A stretch of 64,000 nucleotides of DNA from Fimenecus sp045543095. GTDB lineage: Bacteria; Bacillota; Clostridia; Oscillospirales; Acutalibacteraceae. Shown here piece after piece: positions 42,291-50,776 of this stretch (position 1 is the stretch's first letter; every line of letters begins with the position of its first letter). Under the pieces are notes generated by a model. It did not search any database and was not told the origin of the DNA. It saw only the letters and a list, made by a program, of their open reading frames with translations. Both the position numbers and the translations under genes were made by a program. The stretch covers positions 1 to 64,000 of the forward strand of contig JAZQMC010000028.1 in the NCBI GenBank assembly GCA_045543095.1, read 5' to 3'.

Positions 42291-42563
42291 ATGAATAAGA
42301 CAGAACTCGTAGCAGCAGTAGCTGCAAAAGCAGGCATTTCAAAGAAAGACGCTGACGCAGCAGTAGCAGCAGTTTTCGCATCAGTTACAGATGCACTTGC
42401 AAACGGTGACAAGGTTCAGCTTATCGGCTTCGGTACATTCGAAGTTCGCGAGCGTTCAGAAAAGACAGCTCGCAACCCAAGAACAGGCGAAACAATGACA
42501 GTTCCTGCAACAAAAGTTCCAGCTTTCAAAGCAGGTGCAGCACTCAAAGCAGCAGTTAAATAA
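42291..42563 (+). CDS. HU family DNA-binding protein
   Basis: 90 residues, full HU length, with NKTELVAAVA, GFGTFEVRERSEKTARNPRT and the terminal FKAGAALKAAV. It bends and compacts DNA. ATG 42291 is 7 nt behind GGAGG; a TTG overlapping the Shine-Dalgarno is not a credible start. Lies between mazG and rqcP as in many Clostridia, and a strong terminator follows. The very alanine- and valine-rich sequence with optimal codons fits a highly expressed gene. Confidence 0.96.
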   Translation: MNKTELVAAVAAKAGISKKDADAAVAAVFASVTDALANGDKVQLIGFGTFEVRERSEKTARNPRTGETMTVPATKVPAFKAGAALKAAVK

Positions 42564-42583
42564 TTAAACTTTTGCAAAAATTG

Positions 42584-42613
42584 GGGAGTCAAATTTGACT
42601 CCCTTGTTTTTTA
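42584..42613 (+). terminator. Strong terminator after HU
   Basis: GGGAGTCAAA and TTTGACTCCC form a perfect 10-bp palindrome, followed by TTGTTTTTT. Confidence 0.88.
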
Positions 42614-42617
42614 TAAT

Positions 42618-42790
42618 AAATACCTTAAGGTATTTATTTCATTTTTACGAAGTAAAAATTTCACAATCCAACGGATTATTTCATATTGCGTAGCAATATT
42701 TCATCAATGAAATAAATTCTTTGCAAAATTTATGAAATATCCCTTGTGGGATATGAAATAGCTGCCGCTGTGAAATACGCAAAGTGTATT
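42618..42790 (+). repeat. Chained-hairpin array H1
   Basis: About eight short palindromes joined by 7-bp separators. The left half uses ATTTCAT/ATTTCAC separators, the centre is ATTTCATCAATGAAAT, and the right half uses ATGAAAT/GTGAAAT. Stems include AAATACC/GGTATTT, TTTTTAC/GTAAAAA, ATTGCGTAGCAAT, ATCCCTTGTGGGAT and AGCTGCCGCT. It is homologous, in order, to the reverse complement of 61629-61776. It fills the gap between HU and rqcP with no gene in it. Confidence 0.8.
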
Positions 42791-42824
42791 AGTAAAATTA
42801 GTTTTTATTATAAGTGGAGTAATT

Positions 42825-43067
42825 ATGAGATTAGATAAATTTTTAAAAGTATCAAGAATAATAAAAAGAAGAACAATCGCCAATGAAGTCTGTGATGCAG
42901 GTCACGTTTCAGTTAGCGGACGCGTTGTAAAGGCATCTTATGATGTTAAAGAGGGCGATATTTTAGAAATTCAGTTCGGTGAAAAAGTCACAAAATACAA
43001 GGTTCTTAATGTATCAGAGCACGCAACAAAGCAAACTGCAACAGAAATGTACGAAACTTTGCCGTAA
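42825..43067 (+). CDS. rqcP: RqcP-like S4-domain RNA-binding protein
   Basis: 80 residues. S4 domain (MRLDKFLKVSRIIKRRTIA, then GHVSVSGRVVKASYDVKEGD) and the C-terminal tail of RqcP/YabO, which binds 23S rRNA and tRNA in ribosome-associated quality control. Placement after mazG and HU fits yabN-yabO synteny. The yabP/yabQ genes that often follow are not here. Confidence 0.92.
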   Translation: MRLDKFLKVSRIIKRRTIANEVCDAGHVSVSGRVVKASYDVKEGDILEIQFGEKVTKYKVLNVSEHATKQTATEMYETLP

Positions 43068-43081
43068 TTTGTTGGTTTTTA

Positions 43082-43111
43082 TTGACTTTTATATATTAAA
43101 TATGATATATT
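43082..43111 (+). promoter_or_regulatory. Promoter of the repeat-rich secreted protein
   Basis: TTGACT (43082-43087), 18 bp, TATATT (43106-43111). Confidence 0.65.
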
Positions 43112-43185
43112 AAGTCAGTAAAGATATTGTGTGTTATATTTTTTACGGCACGCGAATATGGATTTAACGGAGGAAGGTATTTATT

Positions 43186-43860
43186 ATGAAAAGAATTCTT
43201 GCTTTTATTCTTGCATTTGCATTGATTTTCCCGACAACTGCAGTAATTGCTTGTGCAACAACAGGTGAGGTTGTTGCGGTTGTAAATTCAGATTTAGAAC
43301 AGGTTTCAGAAGAAGTATCTGATGAAAATGTGTCTAATGAAGATGTATCTGACGAAAATGTTTCTGATGAAGATGTTAGTAATGAGGATAATTCAGGCGG
43401 TTCAATCTTTGAAAACGTTTTCAATATGGACACAATTACTGACCTTGTAGAAACAATTATGGCTGCCCTTGGTAACATTGACTTTAGTGCAATTCTCGAT
43501 GCACTTTCAGGTGTTGTTGATATGATTATGGGCCTTCTTGGTCTTGGCGGTGAAGAACCTTCTACACCACCTGAAGAACCAACAGAGCCTGCTCCTGAAG
43601 TAACAGACCCTGCTCCTGAAGTAACAGACCCTGCTCCCGAAGTAACAGACCCGGTACCTGAGCAGACACCTTCAGTTGACAATTCAGATAATAATACATC
43701 AAATAACAATTCAGGCAACACATCAAACAACAACATAAACAATAATGTTCAGCAGTCAGGTGGCACACCTATAGAAATGCCACTTGTACCTTCAGGTGTT
43801 TGGACTATTGTTGTAGTTGTGCTTATGGTTGTTATTGGTATTTTGATAATTGTACTTTAA
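43186..43860 (+). CDS. Surface protein with acidic repeats and Pro-rich repeats
   Basis: 224 residues. Signal peptide (1-26), then acidic near-repeats (NVSNEDVSDE), a hydrophobic helix region (MAALGNIDFSAILDALSGVV), a Pro/Thr/Glu section built of three tandem EVTDPAP units, an Asn/Ser-rich linker and a C-terminal membrane segment (about 203-223) with no charged tail after it. It is likely anchored in the membrane as an extracellular stalk. No catalytic domain. It has its own promoter and terminator. Confidence 0.75.
   Translation: MKRILAFILAFALIFPTTAVIACATTGEVVAVVNSDLEQVSEEVSDENVSNEDVSDENVSDEDVSNEDNSGGSIFENVFNMDTITDLVETIMAALGNIDFSAILDALSGVVDMIMGLLGLGGEEPSTPPEEPTEPAPEVTDPAPEVTDPAPEVTDPVPEQTPSVDNSDNNTSNNNSGNTSNNNINNNVQQSGGTPIEMPLVPSGVWTIVVVVLMVVIGILIIVL
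43591..43653 (+). repeat. Three in-frame 21-bp tandem repeats
   Basis: Copies at 43591, 43612 and 43633 encode APEVTDP (the third has two changes). Copy number could vary by slippage. Confidence 0.85.
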
Positions 43861-43874
43861 TACATAAAAATTTA

Positions 43875-43900
43875 GAGCCTCCAGCGGAGGCTCTTTTTTT
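43875..43900 (+). terminator. Rho-independent terminator
   Basis: GAGCCTCC/GGAGGCTC with AGC loop and seven T, just before the convergent dut gene. Confidence 0.85.
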
Positions 43901-43904
43901 GTAT

Positions 43905-44351
43905 TTATTTTGTTCCTGTCGAACCAAATCCACCTGCACCGCGTAAAGTATCATCTAATTCGTCAACTTCAATAATTTGAGGTATTTCAACAGGTTGAAT
44001 TACCATCTGTGCAATTCTTTCATTAGGCTCTATTGTGTATTCGGTGTCGGTCTGCTTTATAACACCAACGCAGAGTTCACCGCGGTAGTCACTGTCAATA
44101 ACGCCAACGGAATTTAAAAGCCCGATTCCGTGTTTGATTGCAAGTCCGCTTCGTGCATAGACAAAAGCACATAAATTCTTGTTGTCAAGCCCAATTGCAA
44201 TTCCTGTGGGAATAATCGCCGTATCGCCCTTTTTAAGAGTAATCGGCTCGTCGATGCAGGCATATAAATCCATTCCCGCACTGCCCTCGGTGGCTCTTGT
44301 GGGCATTTTCGCATTTTCTCTTACTTTTTTTATTTTAAGTTGTTTCATCAT
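43905..44351 (-). CDS. dut: dUTP diphosphatase
   Basis: 148 residues, trimeric dUTPase length. All five motifs are present: AGMDLYA, ARSGLAI, GVIDSDYRGEL, ERIAQMV and the C-terminal RGAGGFGSTG. It hydrolyses dUTP to dUMP and PPi. The start overlaps the U32 gene stop (ATGA), so it is the third gene of zapA-U32-dut. Confidence 0.95.
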   Translation of the reverse strand: MMKQLKIKKVRENAKMPTRATEGSAGMDLYACIDEPITLKKGDTAIIPTGIAIGLDNKNLCAFVYARSGLAIKHGIGLLNSVGVIDSDYRGELCVGVIKQTDTEYTIEPNERIAQMVIQPVEIPQIIEVDELDDTLRGAGGFGSTGTK

Positions 44352-46378
44352 TCTACACCTCTGTATAAAAGTCCGCGTGTGAATTCGCCCGTGGGCTTTT
44401 CTTCATTTCTGTATGCTCTTAAAATGTTATCAACCTCATATTTGTTTTCGGTTGTGAAGTTGAAAAACAGTATGTCGCAGGGTGGTATTTCTCTCATTCT
44501 GTCCGCCATATAAAGCGGGCGGGAGTTAAGTATTTCGGAATATCCCATAAAACAACGAACAGGAAAACTAATTCCCTTTCGGTCGGTGATTACACTTTGC
44601 CGTTTACATTCTGTACAACTCTTACCGTTTTTTATAGGACAATTTCGGGTGAGCATAAGGGGAGTTCTGCCATAAACCGTAATACCTTTAGGAACGCTCG
44701 CAGAAATCTTCGGAAATTTCTCAAGGGTCACTTCATTTGATGCAATTACCTTGTGTAACCCAAGATTTTTTGCTACATCCATTGAAAGTGAATTGAAAAT
44801 ATTCATTGATGGTGAAGCAACAACCTTTTTACCGCATTTTTTAGCAATTGCTACCGAGTCAAGTGTGTGGCAAAGGCAATATTCTGCTGAAGAACCCAAG
44901 AGCATTCTTTCCACCTTTTCGCCGTTGCCGAACATACCGTGGGGCAGTTCAACACCATAGCCGTTTTCTTTAATTATATCGTCGCTTGTCCCGAGAGGAA
45001 CAAAAATCAAATCCGCTTTGATATTGTTGGGGATTTGCTCTGCATTGTCAAATCTTAAATAGAGCATTCTATCGTCATTTGATTTTATATTTGACGGAAC
45101 AGGTGGCTCGTTTATGTTTCTCTCACTTTCACCGAGAATTGATTGTGTCAAAAATGTAAGAGCCTTTCTTCGCATCTGATTAAGTGCAGAAACGGAGAGC
45201 GAATAGTCAATTTCGCCCTTGATTTCAACATTTGTTGCATTGAATTGTGTGCCACCACATTTTTTGAGTGCATCAACAATTCTGTCTTCTGCAATCGGTC
45301 TGTTTATCGGTGCTTCACAAAGCATATCACTTTCTACCATAGCAATATGATTTTCATATCTTGCTGTGAGTGTTGCCTTTTCACCGATTTTGCCACGGAA
45401 TTTAAAGCTGATGTCATATCGTGGCAACTCTTTTTCATAATTTATAGCATATTTGTTAAGCAATTCTTTTGTTGCCGATTGCACATTCTCTTTTTCACGG
45501 TAGCCGAACATATCGCGACCGAGTTGTGCTTTGAAATAGCCGTCAGTAAAACCTGAACGCGAGAAAAGGTCGTGCAAATCCTTTTCGGCTTCAAAATTAT
45601 ATTCGCCCTTTGTCGCCTTTTTGCAAGCCTTTACCGCAGCACTAACATATTCGGGGCGTTTCATTCTACCCTCAATCTTAAATGAGCAAACACCCATTTT
45701 GTAAAGTTCGGGGATATGCTCAATAAGGGATAAATCTTTAAGGCTTAAATCGTGCCCCGTGCCTTTTTCTGCCTTGAATGGTAAACGGCAAGGTTGTGCA
45801 CAAAGTCCTCGATTACCGCTTCGTGAGCCCAATACCGCACTCATAAGGCATTGACCCGAAACACACATACAAAGTGCACCGTGAATAAAAACTTCAAGGT
45901 CAATGGGGGAGTGCTCACATAAGTATTTAATTTCGTCAAGGCTTAATTCTCTCGGCAAAACTGCCCTTGAAAAACCTAATTCCTTTAAGACTTTAAGCCC
46001 CTCAAGTGTGCCTACGGTCATCTGTGTTGATGCGTGCATTTCAAGGTCGGGACAAATTGTTTTAACCGCCATCGCAACACCTAAATCCTGCACAATCACC
46101 GCATCTGCACCAAAGTCTGCAATTTTTCGAATTGCTTCATAAACCTCTGAAAGTTCGCAGTCTTTAATAAGGGTGTTAAGAGTAATATGTACCTTAACAC
46201 CCCTGGCGTGACAATATTCAATTGCATTTTTAATTTGCTCGTCCGTGAAATTCTGTGCATTTCGGCGAGCATTAAAATTGCCCATACCAAAATAAACCGC
46301 GTCAGCACCACTGAGTACTGCCGATTTCAAGGCCTCCTCATTGCCCACGGGAGCAAGTATTTCTGCTTTTTTATTCAT
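44348..46378 (-). CDS. U32 family peptidase (RlhA/TrhP-like)
   Basis: 676 residues. N-terminal U32 TIM-barrel (ILAPVGNEEALKSAV, DLEVFIHGALCMCVSGQC, with the conserved Cys cluster and GLCAQPCR), then the DUF3656-like C-terminal extension seen in long U32 proteins. Related proteins are tied to RNA hydroxylation rather than proteolysis. Overlaps zapA by 8 bp and dut by 4 bp. Confidence 0.9.
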   Translation of the reverse strand: MNKKAEILAPVGNEEALKSAVLSGADAVYFGMGNFNARRNAQNFTDEQIKNAIEYCHARGVKVHITLNTLIKDCELSEVYEAIRKIADFGADAVIVQDLGVAMAVKTICPDLEMHASTQMTVGTLEGLKVLKELGFSRAVLPRELSLDEIKYLCEHSPIDLEVFIHGALCMCVSGQCLMSAVLGSRSGNRGLCAQPCRLPFKAEKGTGHDLSLKDLSLIEHIPELYKMGVCSFKIEGRMKRPEYVSAAVKACKKATKGEYNFEAEKDLHDLFSRSGFTDGYFKAQLGRDMFGYREKENVQSATKELLNKYAINYEKELPRYDISFKFRGKIGEKATLTARYENHIAMVESDMLCEAPINRPIAEDRIVDALKKCGGTQFNATNVEIKGEIDYSLSVSALNQMRRKALTFLTQSILGESERNINEPPVPSNIKSNDDRMLYLRFDNAEQIPNNIKADLIFVPLGTSDDIIKENGYGVELPHGMFGNGEKVERMLLGSSAEYCLCHTLDSVAIAKKCGKKVVASPSMNIFNSLSMDVAKNLGLHKVIASNEVTLEKFPKISASVPKGITVYGRTPLMLTRNCPIKNGKSCTECKRQSVITDRKGISFPVRCFMGYSEILNSRPLYMADRMREIPPCDILFFNFTTENKYEVDNILRAYRNEEKPTGEFTRGLLYRGVE

Positions 46379-46751
46379 CGTTATTATTTTTCACACCTGC
46401 GAAAAGATTAATCTGGTCATTTTTGAATTTTGCTTCCGTTTTATATCTTTCAAGCTCACGCTTGTAATAATCCCTTTCGGATTTAGCCTTTGCGGAGTCT
46501 TCAAGATAATCTTTAATCTGTGAACGAAAATTTTCAACATTCTTTTCACTTTTATAAAGCTCATCAGCCATTTCAAGAGCTACAAGAATTGCCGCCTGAG
46601 TAGCACTGACATAAAAATTGCCCTTTGTAATTTCGTTCATACGCTCGTCAATTCTTCTGCCAAGCTCTTCAGTGTATTCAACGCTTTCATCGGTGTTGAT
46701 TACATAATTTGAGCCGTGGATTGTAAGCTTAACTCTATTCATATTTTCCAT
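46371..46751 (-). CDS. zapA: Cell division protein ZapA
   Basis: 126 residues. N-terminal ZapA fold (VKLTIHGSNYVINTDES, then ELGRRIDERMNEIT) and a long coiled coil. It bundles FtsZ filaments. Start ATG 46751 has GGAG 9 nt upstream, and a promoter lies just ahead. Confidence 0.88.
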   Translation of the reverse strand: MENMNRVKLTIHGSNYVINTDESVEYTEELGRRIDERMNEITKGNFYVSATQAAILVALEMADELYKSEKNVENFRSQIKDYLEDSAKAKSERDYYKRELERYKTEAKFKNDQINLFAGVKNNNDE

Positions 46752-46786
46752 AGATTTACACTCCGATACATATTATTATTATTTTA

Positions 46787-46815
46787 ATTGTATCACATTG
46801 TTTTTTATTTTTCAA
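46787..46815 (-). promoter_or_regulatory. zapA promoter
   Basis: Minus-strand TTGAAA (46810-46815), 17 bp, TACAAT (46787-46792) with TG extension. Confidence 0.65.
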
Positions 46816-46816
46816 C

Positions 46817-47116
46817 CTATCGATGCTTGAACAGATTGTCAAATGCGTTCGATTTTTCTGTCTTTTTACATTCTTCGGGACAATCAAACTCAACAAGAAT
46901 AGTATCGTCACCGATTACCTTAATATCCTGCCAACAAATTTTAATATCATTTGTTCTGCCCATAAGACCAAAGCATTTTGATTTTCCCCATATAATAAGT
47001 GAAACAATACAACCCGAACAGGTGTCAATTTCAACGTCGCAGACGCTACCCAACCTGCAACCGTCACTTAAATTTATAATCTCTTTTTCGTGTAAATCGG
47101 TAATACAACAATTCAT
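46817..47116 (-). CDS. YlmC/YmxH-like sporulation protein (PRC-barrel)
   Basis: 99 residues, with CCITDLHEKEIINLSDG and the SVCDVEIDTCSGCIVSL strand pair of the YlmC/YmxH family. The family is tied to sporulation and usually follows sigG, as here. A hairpin between the two genes overlaps its ribosome binding site (see 47123-47148). Molecular role unknown. Confidence 0.85.
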   Translation of the reverse strand: MNCCITDLHEKEIINLSDGCRLGSVCDVEIDTCSGCIVSLIIWGKSKCFGLMGRTNDIKICWQDIKVIGDDTILVEFDCPEECKKTEKSNAFDNLFKHR

Positions 47117-47122
47117 AAAAAC

Positions 47123-47148
47123 ACCCCTGCAATATAATATGCAAGGGT
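47123..47148 (-). terminator. Hairpin between sigG and the YmxH-like gene
   Basis: On the minus strand CCCTTGCA pairs with TGCAGGGG (one mismatch), followed by TGTTTTT and then the ATG at 47116. The right arm carries the ribosome binding site of the downstream gene, so it may be a terminator, a translational switch or both. Confidence 0.6.
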
Positions 47149-47160
47149 TTTTGTCCTTTT

Positions 47161-47931
47161 TCAGCTTTCTTTAATTTTCTTTATTGCACCTTTTTCAAGA
47201 CGACTGACCTGTGCCTGACTAATGCCTACTTCTTCTGCAACTTCCATTTGAGTTTTACCCTGCATAAAGCGAAGATTAAGAATAAGCTTTTCTCGTTCTC
47301 CCAATCCCTTGATTGCCTCTTTAATTGAGATTTCATTAAGCCAATCTTCATCGCTTTCGCTACTTCCAACCTGGTCCATAACATATATTGTGTCACCGCC
47401 GTCGGAGTAAACGGGCTCATAGAGTGAAATGGGCTCAACGATGGCTTCAAGAGCTAAAACTACGTCAACAGGCTCAATTTCCATTTCTTTTGCGATTTCT
47501 TCTATGGTAGCGTCACGCCCCAAATCGTTTTGTATTCTCTCTTTAATCTGCATTGCGTGGTATGCGGTGTCGCGAAGTGAACGGCTGACACGAATGGGGT
47601 TATAATCTCTTAAATATCGGCGAATTTCACCGATTATCATTGGTACCGCGTATGTGGAAAAACGGACATTCTGCGAAATATCAAAATTGTCAATGGCTTT
47701 TATAAGTCCAATGCACCCCACCTGAAATAAATCGTCGGGATTTTCACCGCGGTTAGCAAATCGTTGAATAACCGACAACACAAGTCTTAAATTTCCCTCA
47801 ATCAACTCTTGTCTTGCTTTTTTGTCATTGTTTTCTCTGATTTTTTTCAGTAATGCAACCTTTTCAGCCTCTTTAAGCACCCTAAGTTTCGCGGTGTTAA
47901 CTCCGCATATTTCAACTCTGTTATATTGCAA
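47161..47931 (-). CDS. sigG: Sporulation sigma factor SigG
   Basis: 256 residues. The N-terminus VEICGVNTAKLRVL is the SigG signature; then sigma region 2 (DLFQVGCIGLIKAIDNFD), region 3 and region 4 (QMEVAEEVGISQAQVSRLE). It directs forespore transcription late in development. Start is TTG 47931 with GGGAGTG upstream. A SigF-type promoter candidate lies 32 bp ahead, matching SigF control in Bacillus. Confidence 0.96.
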   Translation of the reverse strand: MQYNRVEICGVNTAKLRVLKEAEKVALLKKIRENNDKKARQELIEGNLRLVLSVIQRFANRGENPDDLFQVGCIGLIKAIDNFDISQNVRFSTYAVPMIIGEIRRYLRDYNPIRVSRSLRDTAYHAMQIKERIQNDLGRDATIEEIAKEMEIEPVDVVLALEAIVEPISLYEPVYSDGGDTIYVMDQVGSSESDEDWLNEISIKEAIKGLGEREKLILNLRFMQGKTQMEVAEEVGISQAQVSRLEKGAIKKIKES

Positions 47932-47962
47932 AAAATCACTCCCGAATAAAGTTCCAATAAAA

Positions 47963-47989
47963 GTATTACCAATTACCGAAACTCTAAAC
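47963..47989 (-). promoter_or_regulatory. Candidate SigF-type promoter of sigG
   Basis: Minus-strand GTTTA (47985-47989) and GGTAATAC (47963-47970), which match the SigF consensus GYWTA and GGNRANAN; spacing is 14 bp instead of the usual 15-16. Confidence 0.5.
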
Positions 47990-48006
47990 GGGAGATTAAT
48001 TTTTAT

Positions 48007-49824
48007 TTATTCAACCGTAACACTCTTTGCCAAGTTTCTCGGTTTATCAACATCAAGACCGCGTTCTACTGTTGTATGATATGCAAGTAATTGCAAGGGA
48101 ACAACCGTGAGTGACGGTGTAAGATAGCGGGAGGCTTTAGGAATATAAATCACCGCATCGGCAACATCGCGAATTCCTTTTGTGCCTTCTTTAACAATGG
48201 CAATTACATAAGCCCCGCGGGCGTGTACTTCTTTAATGTTAGAAATCATTTTATTGTAAAGTGCATCATCAGTAGCAATGGCAGTGACTACCGTGCCTTC
48301 TTCAATAAGTGAAATTGTGCCATGCTTAAGTTCACCCGCACCATAGCCCTCACAATGAATATACGAAATTTCTTTAAGTTTCAATGCTCCCTCAAGGCAA
48401 AGGGGATAATCAATTCCGCGACCAATAAAGAATATATGCTCTTTAGTTGCAATATGTGGTGCAAGAGTTTTTGTTATTTTATCAGTATCAAGTGCGGTGT
48501 TTATTTTTTCGGGCAGAGTGAGAATTTCGTCAGTAAAATTCTTTAAATATTTATCATCAATAAGACCTTTTTCGTGAGCCAGATAAGAAGCGATAGCATA
48601 AGATACACCCAACTGTGCCGAGAATGCCTTTGTGGTTGCAACCGCAATTTCTGCCCCCGCATTTGTGTATATTACGCCGTCACTCTCACGGGCGATTGTG
48701 CTGTAAAGTACATTGACAATTGACATTGTGAATGCACCGCGTTTTTTTGCCTCTCGCAGAGAAGCAAGTGTGTCGGCGGTTTCTCCCGACTGACTAACAA
48801 AAATACAAAGGTCACCTTTTTCGATTATTGGGTTGCGGTATCTGAATTCGCTTGCAATATCAACGGTTACGGGAATTCTTGCCATATCCTCAATAATGTA
48901 TTTTGCGGTCATACCAACATGATAAGCACTGCCACAGGCAACAATGTAAATTCTTTTAAGCTCTTTAACAAAGTTTTCAGGGAATTGGAAAGGAAGCACA
49001 ATTTTGCAGTCTTTAATCAGCGGTGAAATCGTATCACGAACTGCTTTTGGCTGTTCATAAATCTCTTTCGCCATAAAATAGTCATATCCGCCTTTTTCGG
49101 CAGAGTCAATGCTCATATCTATGGTTTTGATTTCGACGGGCTTTTCCTCGCCATCTTTACCAAACACTTTAATGTCGTTTTTGCTGATTTCAATGAATTC
49201 ACCGTCGTTCACAATATAGCATTCTCTTGTATAGGGCAGAATTGCGGGAATATCAGAAGCAAGAAAATTCTGTTTTTTGCCTTTGCCAACAATTAACGGG
49301 CTGTCTTTTTTCATTGCATAAACTTTATCGTCACGGCCGTTTACAAGCATTGCAACCGCATAAGAGCCCTCAAGAAGATTTGCACATTTAATCATTGTAC
49401 CTATTACATTGCCGTCATAAAGATAATCAAAAAGCTGGGCAATAACTTCGGTATCAGTTTCAGATTTAAACTCATAACCGTTGGCGATAAGCTCATTTTT
49501 AAGCTCAATATAATTTTCAATAATTCCGTTGTGAACAAGTGTTACAACATTATTCATAGATTTGTGTGGGTGGGCGTTTAATTTGTCGGGTGCACCGTGA
49601 GTCGCCCAGCGGGTGTGCCCTATACCAATTGTGCCTTGTAGATTTACTTCATCAATACATGCCTGCAGATTATCAATTCTGCCTTTTTCTTTAACAATTT
49701 GAACGCCATTACCTCGAACGGCAATTCCTGCTGAGTCATATCCCCTGTATTCAAGTCGACGCAATCCCTCAAGAAGAATTGGAGTCGCATTTTCGTCGCC
49801 GATGTAACCTACTATTCCGCACAT
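48007..49824 (-). CDS. glmS: Glutamine-fructose-6-phosphate aminotransferase
   Basis: 605 residues, standard length. Mature N-terminal Cys2 nucleophile (MCGIVGYIGD), glutaminase motifs RWATHG and HNGIIENY, two SIS domains and the ending DVDKPRNLAKSVTVE. It makes glucosamine-6-phosphate for the envelope. Only 66 bp separate it from a divergent gene and I see no glmS ribozyme there. Confidence 0.96.
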   Translation of the reverse strand: MCGIVGYIGDENATPILLEGLRRLEYRGYDSAGIAVRGNGVQIVKEKGRIDNLQACIDEVNLQGTIGIGHTRWATHGAPDKLNAHPHKSMNNVVTLVHNGIIENYIELKNELIANGYEFKSETDTEVIAQLFDYLYDGNVIGTMIKCANLLEGSYAVAMLVNGRDDKVYAMKKDSPLIVGKGKKQNFLASDIPAILPYTRECYIVNDGEFIEISKNDIKVFGKDGEEKPVEIKTIDMSIDSAEKGGYDYFMAKEIYEQPKAVRDTISPLIKDCKIVLPFQFPENFVKELKRIYIVACGSAYHVGMTAKYIIEDMARIPVTVDIASEFRYRNPIIEKGDLCIFVSQSGETADTLASLREAKKRGAFTMSIVNVLYSTIARESDGVIYTNAGAEIAVATTKAFSAQLGVSYAIASYLAHEKGLIDDKYLKNFTDEILTLPEKINTALDTDKITKTLAPHIATKEHIFFIGRGIDYPLCLEGALKLKEISYIHCEGYGAGELKHGTISLIEEGTVVTAIATDDALYNKMISNIKEVHARGAYVIAIVKEGTKGIRDVADAVIYIPKASRYLTPSLTVVPLQLLAYHTTVERGLDVDKPRNLAKSVTVE

Positions 49825-49890
49825 AAATAAACCTCCAAAGTATTTTTTATAAATTTTATGTCAACAATAATTTAAAAGGAGCTGAAAAAT

Positions 49891-50724
49891 ATGAATATGT
49901 CATACATCAAATTAAAGGCAAAAAACCGACTTGTAAAAAACACCTTCAGTTGTTTTGCAGTTTCTGTTTTGCCCTATGCCACATTTATTTTACTGTCACT
50001 TTTAAATTATTATTTGTATATATTTTTAAAGAATACCGATTTTGCACCATTATCGTCATATAATTATGTTTTAAGACCGTCAATATTCACCTTAAGCCTG
50101 ATAATTTCTTTTATTATTTGGAGAACTGCCAGACTTATAACAGACAGATTTTTTTATGTGAAGAACCATAATCCCGAAGCAACCTTTCGCAAGTCTTTAA
50201 GGGGAGTAACTTTTCGTCAGTTTATAACTGTATCAATGGCTACTGTGCTTAAATTCTTTTTAGGTGTTGCGTGGAGTGTGGTTTATCTTTTACCATGTGC
50301 AGTAATGGGCGGGATATTTATATATGCAATAGAATATGAAGAATTTAACAGAAATTTGTTTTTATCTTTGTTTGCATCAACGGTGATTTTATTTTTTATC
50401 GGTATTTCATTTCTCTATGTGACAATGAAACGCTACACAATGACTGACGCGATAATTTTTGCTTGCAAAGAAAAAGACTCTTTAAAAGCTATTGAAAAAA
50501 GCATAAAAATAATGGAAGGCAATACACTTAAATATTCGTTATATTGCCTGTCCTTTTTTGGTTGGATATTATCTTGTGTGTTGGTGTTACCAATATTTTA
50601 TGTATTACCATACAAAACAATGGCAAAATACAGCTTCTATTCCTTTTGCTCAAAATCCACATTTTTCAAACGGGCAGAACAAAAACCAATTATTTTTTAC
50701 ATTACAAAAACTGTTAAAGAATAA
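49891..50724 (+). CDS. Multi-pass membrane protein, unknown
   Basis: 277 residues with about five to six membrane segments (near 25-45, 60-80, 110-140, 160-180, 220-245) and a basic cytosolic profile. No family recognised; it resembles other uncharacterised clostridial DUF-type membrane proteins. ATG 49891 has AAGGAGCTGAAAAAT upstream. It diverges from glmS and ends at a terminator shared with pduL. Confidence 0.65.
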   Translation: MNMSYIKLKAKNRLVKNTFSCFAVSVLPYATFILLSLLNYYLYIFLKNTDFAPLSSYNYVLRPSIFTLSLIISFIIWRTARLITDRFFYVKNHNPEATFRKSLRGVTFRQFITVSMATVLKFFLGVAWSVVYLLPCAVMGGIFIYAIEYEEFNRNLFLSLFASTVILFFIGISFLYVTMKRYTMTDAIIFACKEKDSLKAIEKSIKIMEGNTLKYSLYCLSFFGWILSCVLVLPIFYVLPYKTMAKYSFYSFCSKSTFFKRAEQKPIIFYITKTVKE

Positions 50725-50730
50725 AAGAAA

Positions 50731-50760
50731 AAAGCCTGAAGTGTTAAACTTCAGGCTTTA
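50731..50760. terminator. Terminator between convergent genes
   Basis: AAAGCCTGAAG pairs with CTTCAGGCTTT; the T-rich side on the minus strand suits pduL. Confidence 0.8.
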
Positions 50761-50776
50761 ATGAAATTAGAATTGA

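Noticed and set aside
42618..42790. CRISPR array
   Set aside because: The regular separators are 7 bp and palindromic stems vary; there are no repeats of 23-40 bp, no spacers and no cas genes.
43164..43742. Long minus-strand reading frame
   Set aside because: It is the antisense of the repeat-rich secreted protein gene; its Ser/Gly repeats simply mirror the repeats on the coding strand.
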